A stretch of 22,422 nucleotides of DNA from positions 1 through 22,422 of the forward strand of contig JAVXAN010000013.1 in NCBI GenBank assembly GCA_036660495.1, in the 5' to 3' direction. A program made the position numbers and the translations under genes. Shown one piece after another: positions 14,714 to 22,355 of this stretch; within the stretch, counting starts at the first letter, position 1; every line of letters starts with the position of its first letter. The notes under the pieces are model-generated. The model was given only the letters and a program-made list of their open reading frames with translations. It had not been told where the DNA came from and did no database searches. This DNA comes from JAVXAN01 sp036660495. Lineage in GTDB: Bacteria; Bacillota_I; Bacilli_A; RF39; UBA660.

Positions 14714-14742
14714 ATTATAGCATGGATAACTAAAGAAGTGAA
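14714..14742 (-). promoter_or_regulatory. Promoter for ychF
   Basis: On the minus strand TTCACT (14742-14737), 17 bases, TATAAT (14719-14714) preceded by TGC. It is about 27 bases from the ychF start. Confidence 0.7.
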
Positions 14743-14755
14743 CATCTTTAGTTAT
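14726..14755. promoter_or_regulatory. Palindrome around the ychF -35 box (possible operator)
   Basis: Perfect 11-base inverted repeat, ATAACTAAAGA (14726-14736) and its complement (14745-14755), with an 8-base spacer. The spacer contains the -35 hexamer. No T-run follows on either strand, so it does not look like a terminator. The placement suits a dimeric regulator that blocks polymerase; no regulator is identified. Confidence 0.45.
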
Positions 14756-14761
14756 AAGCAT

Positions 14762-14783
14762 AAAAAAAAGAGCAAAGCTCTTT
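14762..14783 (-). terminator. Terminator of the parA-to-abgT operon
   Basis: Perfect 7-base stem (14767-14773 with 14777-14783), 3-base loop, followed on the minus strand by a long T-run. The 5' arm includes two bases of the abgT stop codon. Confidence 0.85.
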
Positions 14784-16320
14784 ATACTCCTGGATATATT
14801 CCCGGACCAATTGGTAATCCAATTATGTACCAACAGATTATTGCAAATATCCACATCAACATAATTCCTACAAAGTATGGAAAAATAACTTTATAACATC
14901 CTCTAATACTAAAATCATTTTTATTTTTAGTATAAACTTCAATAAATCCAATAAATATTACAAAGTAAGTAAATAATGGTGTTATACAATTAGTTATTGA
15001 ATCTCCAGCTCTAAATACTAGCTGAGCAAACTCTGGATTAATGTTAGCTTTCATAACAAGTGGCATTACATTTGGTGCTAAAACAGCCCATTTAGCAATG
15101 GAACCTGGTAAAACAATATTTGCAATTAAAGTAAAAGCTAATATTAATAAAATTAATGGTATAAAAGAAAAGTCAGATACTGAAATTAAATTAGCAAAGG
15201 TTCCAGTTATAACCGTTCCAATGTTAGTCTCATTAACTATTGCAATTAATAAAGCTGCAAAGAATACTAACACAAATATTCCTCCAACACTTCTTAAATA
15301 GTCAGTAGAAAAATTAACCATATCTCTTATTTTTTTAATGGTTCCAGTTACTACACCAAAAACAAAGCCTTGAATAGCAAATAATAAAGATGTAATTCCA
15401 ACTAAACCAGTAATAAATAAAGCATCATTACTAAACAACATCTTAGAATATGCTCCTTGTGATTTATCAAGTAACAATCCTACAAACCCGTTTGATTGGG
15501 ATGGTATTAACATTATTATAACTGGAATAATAAATATTATTGTTGCTATTAATACTGCTACTAAACCTTTCTTTTCCTGATCAGTTTCTAACATTATTTC
15601 TTCTTCTTCAAGACTGTTTTTACCTAGCTTTCTTACCATTATTTTTTCGGTTATATAAGTACATATTACTGCTATTAATACTGCCGCTGCTATTGTAAAA
15701 AATAAATTGCTACTTTGTGAAACAATGTATTCAGTATCCAACAACTTTGCACTAGCTTCCGTATAACTAACAAGATTATAATCTAATGACGTTATAAATA
15801 AACCTGCTCCGTGTCCTGATGCAAGTGAAGCAAAACCTAAGGCAAGCCCGCCAATCGGGTTTCGGTTCATACTCATAAACAAAACTGCTCCAAGTGGTAG
15901 TAAAAGAACGTATCCCATGTTACTATCAACACTTGCTATAATACAAATCAAAGAATATAAAAACACAATTAATGGCTTTGGTATTCTCTTTGTAATTGCA
16001 TTACAAAACGTTTTTAAATATCCTGATTTTAATGCAATACCGAAGGCTATTGATGCAATAAGAAGAACTCCAAATGGGGCAAAACTTTTCAAACTTTCAT
16101 ATCCAGTTGTTAATAAAAATTTTATTCCATCAATACTAAAAAGTGAATTAACCGGGATGGTTATTGATTCAACTTCTCCAGCAATCGTAGTTAATTTATC
16201 ATAAGTCGCCTGAAAGTTTAAAGCACCAGCAATACCACTTACAATAATTGTAAATAAAGACGCATATATAAAAAACATAATCGGATGCGATGATCTTTTG
16301 TTTTTCTTTTTTTTACTCAT
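14782..16320 (-). CDS. AbgT-family transporter
   Basis: A 512-residue inner-membrane protein with about 11-13 hydrophobic segments, length normal for AbgT (p-aminobenzoyl-glutamate transporters and related drug/sulfonamide exporters). Family-like stretches are FAPFGVLLIASIAFGIALKSG (about 80-100), the substrate-pocket region SGHGAGLFITSLDYNLVS (about 168-185), and GDSITNCITPLFTYFVIF near the C-terminus. A cytoplasmic acidic loop (about 237-252) divides it. The substrate cannot be told from sequence. A GGAGGG site lies inside the upstream DUF951 gene, whose stop overlaps this start by eight bases, so it is translationally coupled. Odd in being the last gene of a parA-parB operon. Confidence 0.85.
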   Translation of the reverse strand: MSKKKKNKRSSHPIMFFIYASLFTIIVSGIAGALNFQATYDKLTTIAGEVESITIPVNSLFSIDGIKFLLTTGYESLKSFAPFGVLLIASIAFGIALKSGYLKTFCNAITKRIPKPLIVFLYSLICIIASVDSNMGYVLLLPLGAVLFMSMNRNPIGGLALGFASLASGHGAGLFITSLDYNLVSYTEASAKLLDTEYIVSQSSNLFFTIAAAVLIAVICTYITEKIMVRKLGKNSLEEEEIMLETDQEKKGLVAVLIATIIFIIPVIIMLIPSQSNGFVGLLLDKSQGAYSKMLFSNDALFITGLVGITSLLFAIQGFVFGVVTGTIKKIRDMVNFSTDYLRSVGGIFVLVFFAALLIAIVNETNIGTVITGTFANLISVSDFSFIPLILLILAFTLIANIVLPGSIAKWAVLAPNVMPLVMKANINPEFAQLVFRAGDSITNCITPLFTYFVIFIGFIEVYTKNKNDFSIRGCYKVIFPYFVGIMLMWIFAIICWYIIGLPIGPGIYPGV

Positions 16321-16507
16321 TATTACCCTCCATTACTCTTTTTATCTTTTTATTAAAATCAACCCTGGGTAGCATTATTATCCTACCACAATTTTCACAT
16401 TTGATTTTAATATCAACCCCTATCCTTGTTATTTTAAACAGGTTAGTTCCACACGGATGTTGTTTTTTCATTTCTACTAACGATCCAAGTTCATAATTAT
16501 TTTTCAT
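16313..16507 (-). CDS. DUF951 protein (YyzM-like)
   Basis: A 64-residue protein matching DUF951: YELGSLVEMKKQHPCGTN near the start, then ITRIGVDIKIKCENCGRIIMLPR. Cys19, and the CENC pair, suggest a small zinc-binding domain. The family is found beside ychF, parB and mscS-like genes in Bacilli; its function is not known, though a nucleic-acid role is often suspected. It overlaps mscS by 11 bases and abgT by eight bases, a tightly packed middle gene. Confidence 0.9.
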   Translation of the reverse strand: MKNNYELGSLVEMKKQHPCGTNLFKITRIGVDIKIKCENCGRIIMLPRVDFNKKIKRVMEGNNE

Positions 16508-17303
16508 TTGAATCTCCGTTTTTTAAATATGGGGTTTTTATTCCACTTTTTTCTAAAGCACTCCTATACTCTTTTAATAATTGTAATTGTACTTCAAAAT
16601 GTTTAGCTGGCTTACATTTGCCAGTTATCCTAATTACAACTCCATCTTTTGATAATTCTTGTACTCCTAAAACCTCTACTTCACTTAGTAAATCAGGTAC
16701 TTTTTCTCTTATAGTAGCTGAAGTTATCAATAATATTTTTTCTACCTTATCAAGTTTTGAATCATAATCAACAACAATATCTATAACTGCTAAAGATTTA
16801 GAAATACTATAATTAATAACTTCACTTATGTTCCTGTTTGAAATAATTTTTATTTCACCAGTATACGCCTGAATTCTAGTGGTTTTTAAGCCTATTGATA
16901 ATACTTCACCTTTAAATCCTGATATTTCAATTAAATCACCAACTGAAAACTGATCTTCAAATAAAATTGAAACTCCAACTAGAACGTCTTTTAAAATATC
17001 TTGGAGAGCTAATCCAATAACTAAACTTACTACTCCTAAACCAGCTACAATGGATGTAGCATTAATTCCAAATACACTTAACAAAGCCAAAAAAGCAATT
17101 ATATATATTACGTATCTACACACATTGCTTAGCAAACCTTTAATCGTTTTAATTTTACCAATGTTAAACTTAGAACTCTTTCGACTAGGATCAAAAGTTT
17201 TAGATACAACCGTTTGGGCTATTTTATTTATAATTATTGCAATAATTATAATTATAATTGGCATATATACTATTTTAGGAATTATTAATCCAAATATTTT
17301 CAT
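16497..17303 (-). CDS. mscS: Small-conductance mechanosensitive channel MscS
   Basis: A 268-residue MscS-type channel that opens under membrane tension to release solutes after osmotic downshock. Membrane segments lie at about 10-32, 60-82 and 88-112. The third forms the pore and reads AGLGVVSLVIGLALQDILKD, followed by the conserved FEDQFSVGDLIEI beta-domain entry (about 116-128) and the cytoplasmic vestibule domain. Length is normal for a minimal MscS. A GGAGAAA site overlaps the parB stop region, nine bases upstream. Presence of mscS and DUF951 beside parB is common in Bacilli. Confidence 0.93.
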   Translation of the reverse strand: MKIFGLIIPKIVYMPIIIIIIAIIINKIAQTVVSKTFDPSRKSSKFNIGKIKTIKGLLSNVCRYVIYIIAFLALLSVFGINATSIVAGLGVVSLVIGLALQDILKDVLVGVSILFEDQFSVGDLIEISGFKGEVLSIGLKTTRIQAYTGEIKIISNRNISEVINYSISKSLAVIDIVVDYDSKLDKVEKILLITSATIREKVPDLLSEVEVLGVQELSKDGVVIRITGKCKPAKHFEVQLQLLKEYRSALEKSGIKTPYLKNGDSNEK

Positions 17304-17312
17304 GTTTTTCTC

Positions 17313-18206
17313 CTATTCTACTTCTACGTTTAAAATTTCAAGAATTCTATTTAAATCTTCAGGAGTTACAAACGTTATTTTTATTTTATTATCAGATATA
17401 GAAACCTTTGTTCCTAATTTTTCTTTTAAGGCTTCTTCTACAAATTTATACTCTTTGTTTTTGCTTTTTAGCGTTTTCTTTATTGGCATGCTCCTAGTAA
17501 AATAAGCATTCTCTGCTAAAGTTTCTAGTTCTCTAACGCTAAGTGAATCAGTTACTATTTTATTTGCAAGTTCATCAATTTGATTATGATTTTCTAATTT
17601 ACTTAAAACCCTTGCATGGCCCATTGAAATCTTATTATATAAAACCATGTCTTGTACTTCAAGTGGAAGTCTAAGTAACCCTAGCATGTTAGTAATATGG
17701 CTTCTACTTTTACCAAGTTTTTTAGCTAAATCATCCTGAGTTAACCTTAAAGACTCTATTATAGCCTTGTAAGCCTTAGCTTCTTCAATTGCTGATAAAT
17801 CTTCTCTTTGCAGATTTTCAAGCAATGCTACTTGCATCATTTCATCATCAGTAAAGTTTCTAACAATAGCCGGTATTGTTTTTTTACCAGCTAACACTGA
17901 TGCTTTTGCTCTTCTTTCACCAGCAATTATGTCATATCCTTTAACGCTTTTCTTTACTATAATCGGTTGAAAAACGCCATGTTCTTTAATTGATTCTGAT
18001 AATTCTCTTAAAGCATTATCATCAAATATTTTTCTTGGTTGATATGGGTTACTTCGTAACTCATTTAAATTAACCTCTATTATTTGATCTTTAGGAGTTT
18101 CATTAATTATTTCTTTTTCCACTCTATCAAAATCCAACATTTCTGAATTAAACAACTGTTCAAGGCCCATTCCTAAAGCCCTTCTTTTATTATTTTCTTG
18201 ATTCAT
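17313..18206 (-). CDS. parB: Chromosome-partitioning protein ParB (Spo0J)
   Basis: A 297-residue ParB CTPase that loads at parS sites, slides and recruits SMC for origin segregation. Near the N-terminus RRALGMGLEQLF resembles the ParA-activating peptide. The CTP-binding N-domain shows SNPYQPRK (about 52-59), GERRAKA (about 96-102) and ENLQREDLS (about 130-138). The HTH lies at about 155-180 (TQDDLAKKLGKSRSHITNML), and the C-terminal dimer domain ends the protein. ATG 18206 is chosen; a TTG at 18215 is also in frame but only three bases from AGGAGG. The start overlaps parA by 17 bases. I did not find a consensus parS. Confidence 0.96.
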   Translation of the reverse strand: MNQENNKRRALGMGLEQLFNSEMLDFDRVEKEIINETPKDQIIEVNLNELRSNPYQPRKIFDDNALRELSESIKEHGVFQPIIVKKSVKGYDIIAGERRAKASVLAGKKTIPAIVRNFTDDEMMQVALLENLQREDLSAIEEAKAYKAIIESLRLTQDDLAKKLGKSRSHITNMLGLLRLPLEVQDMVLYNKISMGHARVLSKLENHNQIDELANKIVTDSLSVRELETLAENAYFTRSMPIKKTLKSKNKEYKFVEEALKEKLGTKVSISDNKIKITFVTPEDLNRILEILNVEVE

Positions 18207-18981
18207 TTTGTTCAATAACCTCCTTTGCTAAATTAAGATATGCTTCAGTTCCCCTACTCATTGGATCATACGCAACAATTGGCTTTCCATGAGATGGTGC
18301 TTCTGTCAATCTAATTAACCTTGGAATCAAGGTATTATAAACTCTTTCTTTAAAGAACCCTCTTATTTCTTCTACTACTTCTAAGCCCAAATTTGTCCTT
18401 GAATCTAGCATTGTTAACAATACTCCTTCAATTTCTAAGTTAGGATTTAGTTTTTTTTGTGCTAACATTATTGTGTTTAATAGTTGCATTATTCCTTCTA
18501 AGGCAAAAAACTCACACTGTACTGGTATTAAAACCGAGTTAGCCGCAGTTAAAGCGTTTGTTGTTAATAACCCAAGTGATGGTGGACAGTCAACTATAAT
18601 AAAATCATATTCATCTGAAATTTGATCTAAACCTTTCTTTAGCTGAATGTTTTTTTGAAATTCAGGATCTTGTTTTCCTTTTTCCATTAATTCTATATCA
18701 GCTCCAGCTAAGTTTATAGTAGCAGGAATTATCCATAAATTTTTAAAATTCGTTCTTACTATTGATTGCTTTGCTTCGCATCTTGATAGAAGTAAGTCAT
18801 AAATACTATGTACAACGTCTCCTTTATTAATACCTACTCCAGTTGATGCATTCCCTTGTGGATCAAGGTCTACAATTAAGACTTTTTTCCCTTGAACACC
18901 TAATGATGCTGCTAAATTTATACTAGTGGTTGTTTTCCCAACCCCACCTTTTTGATTTACTAATGCGATTATCTTTCCCAT
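18190..18981 (-). CDS. parA: Chromosome-partitioning ATPase ParA (Soj)
   Basis: A 263-residue ParA/MinD-type ATPase that drives ParB-origin movement and, in Bacillus, influences DnaA. The deviant Walker A KGGVGKTTTS (11-20, signature Lys11) and switch I VDLDPQGN (37-44) are present, as is Walker B FIIVDCPPSLG (128-138, Asp131). Ordinary chromosomal ParA length, with no N-terminal DNA-binding extension of plasmid type. A GAGGGGAAG ribosome site precedes it. It heads a five-gene unit, parA-parB-mscS-DUF951-abgT. noc and rsmG, often found just upstream in Bacilli, are not here; whiA takes that place. Confidence 0.97.
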   Translation of the reverse strand: MGKIIALVNQKGGVGKTTTSINLAASLGVQGKKVLIVDLDPQGNASTGVGINKGDVVHSIYDLLLSRCEAKQSIVRTNFKNLWIIPATINLAGADIELMEKGKQDPEFQKNIQLKKGLDQISDEYDFIIVDCPPSLGLLTTNALTAANSVLIPVQCEFFALEGIMQLLNTIMLAQKKLNPNLEIEGVLLTMLDSRTNLGLEVVEEIRGFFKERVYNTLIPRLIRLTEAPSHGKPIVAYDPMSRGTEAYLNLAKEVIEQNESRK

Positions 18982-19032
18982 TCATTACACTTCCCCTCAA
19001 TACTCACTACCATTTATACTATCAATATTACC

Positions 19033-19061
19033 ATTCTACCAAAAAAAAGCTTTTTTTGAAA
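19033..19061 (-). promoter_or_regulatory. Promoter for the parA operon
   Basis: TAGAAT (19038-19033) with TGG in front on the minus strand; a weak -35 (TTCAAA at 16 bases or TTTCAA at 17) lies at 19055-19061. The spacer is an A-run/GC/T-run (AAGCTT core), like that of whiA. Confidence 0.5.
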
Positions 19062-19080
19062 GTTTTTTAGATAAAGTGGC

Positions 19081-19106
19081 AAAAAAATCAAGTGATTAAT
19101 CACTTG
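19081..19106 (-). terminator. whiA terminator
   Basis: Perfect 18-base palindrome (19089-19106) followed on the minus strand by a run of seven T. The whiA stop codon (19096-19098) lies at its centre. Confidence 0.75.
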
Positions 19107-20031
19107 CTTGTTGGATTTTTTCTGAAAATTCTTTTATTTTTCTAAAGCGATGGTTTAAACAAGATTTGCTTACGTTAGAATTGGTTTCTAAGCTCATTAT
19201 CTTACTTAATTCTAATAGAGATGATTCTGGATATTTTAATCTAAATTTTACTGTTTCTTGAAGTTTATCATCCATTAATTCTAAAGCGTCGTTATTAATA
19301 ATCACGTTGATTTCATCTATTTGTTTATTAGAAGTGGCAATTGTTCTTTCAACGTTTGCCTGTTCACAATTATTTAACCTATTAGTCATGTTTATTTTTT
19401 CTCTAAAAACACGTATTTCTTCATAATACATAACTCCATTATAAGCCCTAATAATTCTTAAAAAATCACTAATTTTTTCAGCTTCTTTTATATAAACCAT
19501 GTATCCTTTTTTACGATGAAGAATTTTACTATTTAAATTATTATCCTTAAGTAAGTTGTTTAAGAATTTAGCATAATCTGTATCTGCTATTAAAAACTCT
19601 AAATGGTACCTAGATGTCTTTGGATCGTTTAAACTTCCTGACACCAAAAATAATCCACGTAAAAAAGCCCTTCTTAATTCTTCATCTGATAAAAGTGAAT
19701 CACTAGGGATTCTAAGTAGTTGATTTTTTTCATTTACAATACCTAAATCCCTTAAAACCTTTAGCGTATCTCTTTTTAATTCTAAAACATATATTTCGTT
19801 TTTCTTAAAATTGTAGTTTTTTCTAACCGTTACACTTAAGTTAATATCATAAAGTAATTTAAAAAGTCCAAATATTCTATTTGCTACAAACTTGTTTTCA
19901 GTTTGTATTTTTATGTTATATATTTTTATATCAGCACTAGTTCTAATTATACCTGATAGTTCTGATATATATTCAGCTCTAGTACATTCTGTAGTACTTA
20001 TTTCTTGCTTTATTTTACTTGAAAAAGTCAT
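19096..20031 (-). CDS. whiA: WhiA DNA-binding protein
   Basis: A 311-residue WhiA. The N-terminal two thirds is the LAGLIDADG-like homing-endonuclease scaffold without catalysis (LRRAFLRGLFLVSGSLNDP at about 133-151, and KGYMVYIKEAEKISDFL). The C-terminal helix-turn-helix region (about 235-305) includes LLELSKIMS and SCLNHRFRKIKEF. In Bacilli it affects cell division and chromosome segregation; in actinomycetes it is a sporulation regulator. It usually sits after trxB-rapZ-yvcK; here trxB is the neighbour but rapZ and yvcK are absent. It has its own promoter and a terminator that contains its stop codon. Confidence 0.95.
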   Translation of the reverse strand: MTFSSKIKQEISTTECTRAEYISELSGIIRTSADIKIYNIKIQTENKFVANRIFGLFKLLYDINLSVTVRKNYNFKKNEIYVLELKRDTLKVLRDLGIVNEKNQLLRIPSDSLLSDEELRRAFLRGLFLVSGSLNDPKTSRYHLEFLIADTDYAKFLNNLLKDNNLNSKILHRKKGYMVYIKEAEKISDFLRIIRAYNGVMYYEEIRVFREKINMTNRLNNCEQANVERTIATSNKQIDEINVIINNDALELMDDKLQETVKFRLKYPESSLLELSKIMSLETNSNVSKSCLNHRFRKIKEFSEKIQQASD

Positions 20032-20051
20032 GATATCACATCCCTACAAAC

Positions 20052-20080
20052 ATCATATCAGAAAAAGCTTTTTTTTTCAA
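20052..20080 (-). promoter_or_regulatory. Sigma-A promoter for whiA
   Basis: TTGAAA (20080-20075), 17 bases, TATGAT (20057-20052), with TGA in front of the -10. The spacer holds an A-run/GC/T-run. Confidence 0.75.
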
Positions 20081-20106
20081 CATATCCGGGTGTTTTTATT
20101 TATATA

Positions 20107-20138
20107 TTATTAAAAGAAGCTATAACCTAGCTTCTTTT
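20107..20138 (-). terminator. trxB terminator overlapping its coding end
   Basis: Perfect 11-base stem (20112-20122 with 20128-20138), five-base loop. The upstream arm lies in the last trxB codons (Lys-Arg-Ser) and the stop codon 20127-20129 sits at the arm-loop edge. A modest T-run follows. Confidence 0.7.
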
Positions 20139-21029
20139 TAGCTTATTTATAATACTAGTTGCTGCTATTGCCCCTTCACTAGTTGCCGTAACAATTTGAT
20201 ATAATTTTTTATCAATTACATCTCCACAAGCATAAACTTTTTTTTCACTTGTTTCCATTAACTCATTAACAATAATTCCTTTAGAAGTTGTATTAAGTTT
20301 TAAAGTATGGTAAAACCCATCATTTAAAGCTTGACCAATACAAACAAAAATACCATCAGCTTTTACTTTTGTATCATCTGATAAACTAACAGCTACTATA
20401 TTATTGTTTTCATCAATTACTTTTTCCACCACTACTCCGTTTTTTATTATTAAGTTTTTTATGGTTAGTAATTCTTCTTTTTCAAAATCAGTACATTTCA
20501 ATTCATTAGATCTATTAATAATAGTTATTTCCTTTGCAATATTTGATAAATAAATTGCCGTTTCAGCAGCTGTGTTTCCACCACCTACAATAACAACTTT
20601 CCTATCTTTATAAAGACTTCCGTCACAAACAGCACAATACGAAATACCTCTACCTTCAAAATTTTTAGCGTTTTCTGCAAGGAGCTTTTTAGCTGTTCTT
20701 CCTGATGAAATTATTAAATATTCTGATTCATATTTACCTTTATTAGTTATAATTTTAAAAGTGTTTTCTTTTTCAACGCTTATTACTTCTTCAATTTTTA
20801 CGTTTAATCCTAACTCTTCTAACTGACTATACATTTTAAAAGCAAGATCAGGTCCTGAATGTTCTACATAACCAGGATAATTTTCAACTCGAAAAGACTT
20901 ATTAAGGTTACCACCTGGAGCTTCCTTATCTATTAATAAACAAGATATCCCTGCCCTTAGTAGATAAATACAAGCACTCATCCCTGCCGGACCTGATCCT
21001 ATTACTATTACATCAAAACAAGATTTCAT
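20127..21029 (-). CDS. trxB: Thioredoxin reductase-like flavoprotein
   Basis: A 300-residue low-molecular-weight thioredoxin reductase type flavoenzyme. FAD site GSGPAG (11-16), redox pair CAVC (Cys132, Cys135), pyridine-nucleotide site GGGNTAAE (149-156) and the second FAD motif YACGDVIDK (267-275) are present. The motif that normally grips the NADPH phosphate, HRRxxxR, reads NRSNELK here (172-178), with His and two of the three Arg positions changed. NADPH use is thus uncertain; NADH or another donor is possible. It overlaps lgt by 17 bases and is the last gene of yvlD-lgt-trxB. Confidence 0.9.
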   Translation of the reverse strand: MKSCFDVIVIGSGPAGMSACIYLLRAGISCLLIDKEAPGGNLNKSFRVENYPGYVEHSGPDLAFKMYSQLEELGLNVKIEEVISVEKENTFKIITNKGKYESEYLIISSGRTAKKLLAENAKNFEGRGISYCAVCDGSLYKDRKVVIVGGGNTAAETAIYLSNIAKEITIINRSNELKCTDFEKEELLTIKNLIIKNGVVVEKVIDENNNIVAVSLSDDTKVKADGIFVCIGQALNDGFYHTLKLNTTSKGIIVNELMETSEKKVYACGDVIDKKLYQIVTATSEGAIAATSIINKLKRS

Positions 21030-21822
21030 CTACTTTGTCCTCCGATATATTATATTTTGGATTCTTTTTACTACTATATATGAAAAGTGCTACTCCTGCT
21101 ATAATCATTAATATTGACACTATTTGAGCTACCTTTAAATTCATTAACATCAAACTATCTGTTCTTAATGATTCTATGAAGAACCTAACTACTCCATACC
21201 AAACAAGATATAAAGAAGTTGCGCTACCAACATTAGCATTTTTACTACTTCTATATCCAATAATTACAAAAAAACCAATTAAACATAAAATGGATTCATA
21301 TAAAAAAGTTGGGTGATGGTAAAATCCGCCTATTTTCATCGCTTCAACAATAAATGATGGTAAATGTAAACCATTTAGAAAACTTTTTGATACAATGCTT
21401 CCATAAGCTTCTTGATTAAAGAAATTCCCCCATCTTCCTATAGCTTGAGCAATAATTAAACCAGGAACAGCAATATCTGTCATTCTTATAGCACTTATTT
21501 TATATTTCTTGCAATATACTATTAAAGTTATTAAACCTGCTATTATGCCACCATGAATTGCTAACCCACCGTTCCAAATCTTTATTATTTCAAGTGGATA
21601 CGATAAATAATAATCCAAGTTAAAAAGCACGTAATATATTCTAGCACCAAGTATTCCAAAAATAACACACCAAAAAATAATGTTAGTTATAAAATAATTA
21701 GATAATTTAAATTTTAAAGCTTCTTTACTTATTATTATTGTTGCAATAAGGACTCCTAATAATATTAAAACAGAGTACCATGTAATGCCAAATTTACCAA
21801 AACTAAAAATAAGTGGATTCAT
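21013..21822 (-). CDS. lgt: Prolipoprotein diacylglyceryl transferase
   Basis: A 269-residue integral membrane enzyme that moves diacylglycerol from phosphatidylglycerol to the lipobox Cys of prelipoproteins, the first step of lipoprotein maturation. About seven membrane segments; family motifs WNGGLAIHGG (83-92, essential His), AQAIGRWGNFFNQEAYG (125-141), HPTFLYES (170-177) and RFFIESLRTDS (213-223). Its ribosome site AGGAGGT is formed by the last two Arg codons and stop of yvlD. The yvlD-lgt neighbourhood matches Bacilli, though hprK, usually between them, is missing. Confidence 0.97.
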   Translation of the reverse strand: MNPLIFSFGKFGITWYSVLILLGVLIATIIISKEALKFKLSNYFITNIIFWCVIFGILGARIYYVLFNLDYYLSYPLEIIKIWNGGLAIHGGIIAGLITLIVYCKKYKISAIRMTDIAVPGLIIAQAIGRWGNFFNQEAYGSIVSKSFLNGLHLPSFIVEAMKIGGFYHHPTFLYESILCLIGFFVIIGYRSSKNANVGSATSLYLVWYGVVRFFIESLRTDSLMLMNLKVAQIVSILMIIAGVALFIYSSKKNPKYNISEDKVDEILF

Positions 21823-21823
21823 A

Positions 21824-22264
21824 TTACCTCCTACAATAATTTATTAAAGGTTTTATTATTAAACCTTCCATAATTACATTCATTATACTTATAAATATTG
21901 AAATGATAAATGGTGAGAAAAAACCAGTCAAATAAAAATATTTTCCCAATATAAGATTTGTTAAAAGAAGAATAAGTACGTTTATAACAAAATAAAACAA
22001 ACCTAATGACATTCCTATAAGTGGGAGAGAAATTGTAACCAAAATAGGTTTAACCGTTTTATTTAATACGTATATTATTATTGCAGCGATAAACCCAACA
22101 AAAAAATTTTCAATATATAACGCGCTAAATAAGTTAGAAGTTATTAATAAAACAAGCGCATAACCAATCATATATATTAACCATTCTAAAACACTATTTA
22201 ATCGGTATTCAGCTTTACTCTCCTGCTTCTTTTTATTCCCATCATTTACTACTATTACCTTCAT
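21824..22264 (-). CDS. YvlD-like four-helix membrane protein (phage holin family 4 type)
   Basis: A 146-residue membrane protein with a short charged N-terminus and about four hydrophobic segments (about 27-48, 54-68, 77-103, 112-138). Stretches such as VLNKTVKPILVTISLPL and SIFISIMNVIMEGLIIKP are typical of the YvlD family (the mycobacterial-phage-holin-like superfamily IV), whose function is unknown despite the holin label. It heads the yvlD-lgt-trxB unit with its own promoter; the ribosome site GGTGAT is weak. Nothing nearby suggests a prophage. Confidence 0.82.
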   Translation of the reverse strand: MKVIVVNDGNKKKQESKAEYRLNSVLEWLIYMIGYALVLLITSNLFSALYIENFFVGFIAAIIIYVLNKTVKPILVTISLPLIGMSLGLFYFVINVLILLLTNLILGKYFYLTGFFSPFIISIFISIMNVIMEGLIIKPLINYCRR

Positions 22265-22279
22265 ATTATCACCAAATTA

Positions 22280-22288
22280 ATTATACCA
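22280..22288 (-). promoter_or_regulatory. Extended -10 promoter for yvlD-lgt-trxB
   Basis: TGGTATAAT on the minus strand (TATAAT 22285-22280, TG at 22288-22287), about 15 bases before the yvlD start; the -35 region is a T-run and weak. Confidence 0.55.
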
Positions 22289-22321
22289 TAACAATTGAAA
22301 AAAAGAAATTTAAAATTCCGA

Positions 22322-22355
22322 CATAAAAAAGAGAATTTCAAATAAAATTCTCTTT
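22322..22355 (-). terminator. Terminator of the partial gene at the right edge
   Basis: Perfect 11-base stem (22328-22338 with 22345-22355), six-base loop, T-run on the minus strand. The stem overlaps two bases of the upstream gene's stop codon. Confidence 0.85.

Noticed and set aside
18207..18215. TTG start for parB at 18215.
   Set aside because: Only three bases separate it from AGGAGG; the ATG at 18206 is better placed, although 12 bases is somewhat long, so some doubt remains.
21824..22264. Phage holin annotation as a sign of prophage.
   Set aside because: The YvlD family is a chromosomal membrane family in Bacilli next to lgt; there are no phage genes, att sites or composition change around it.
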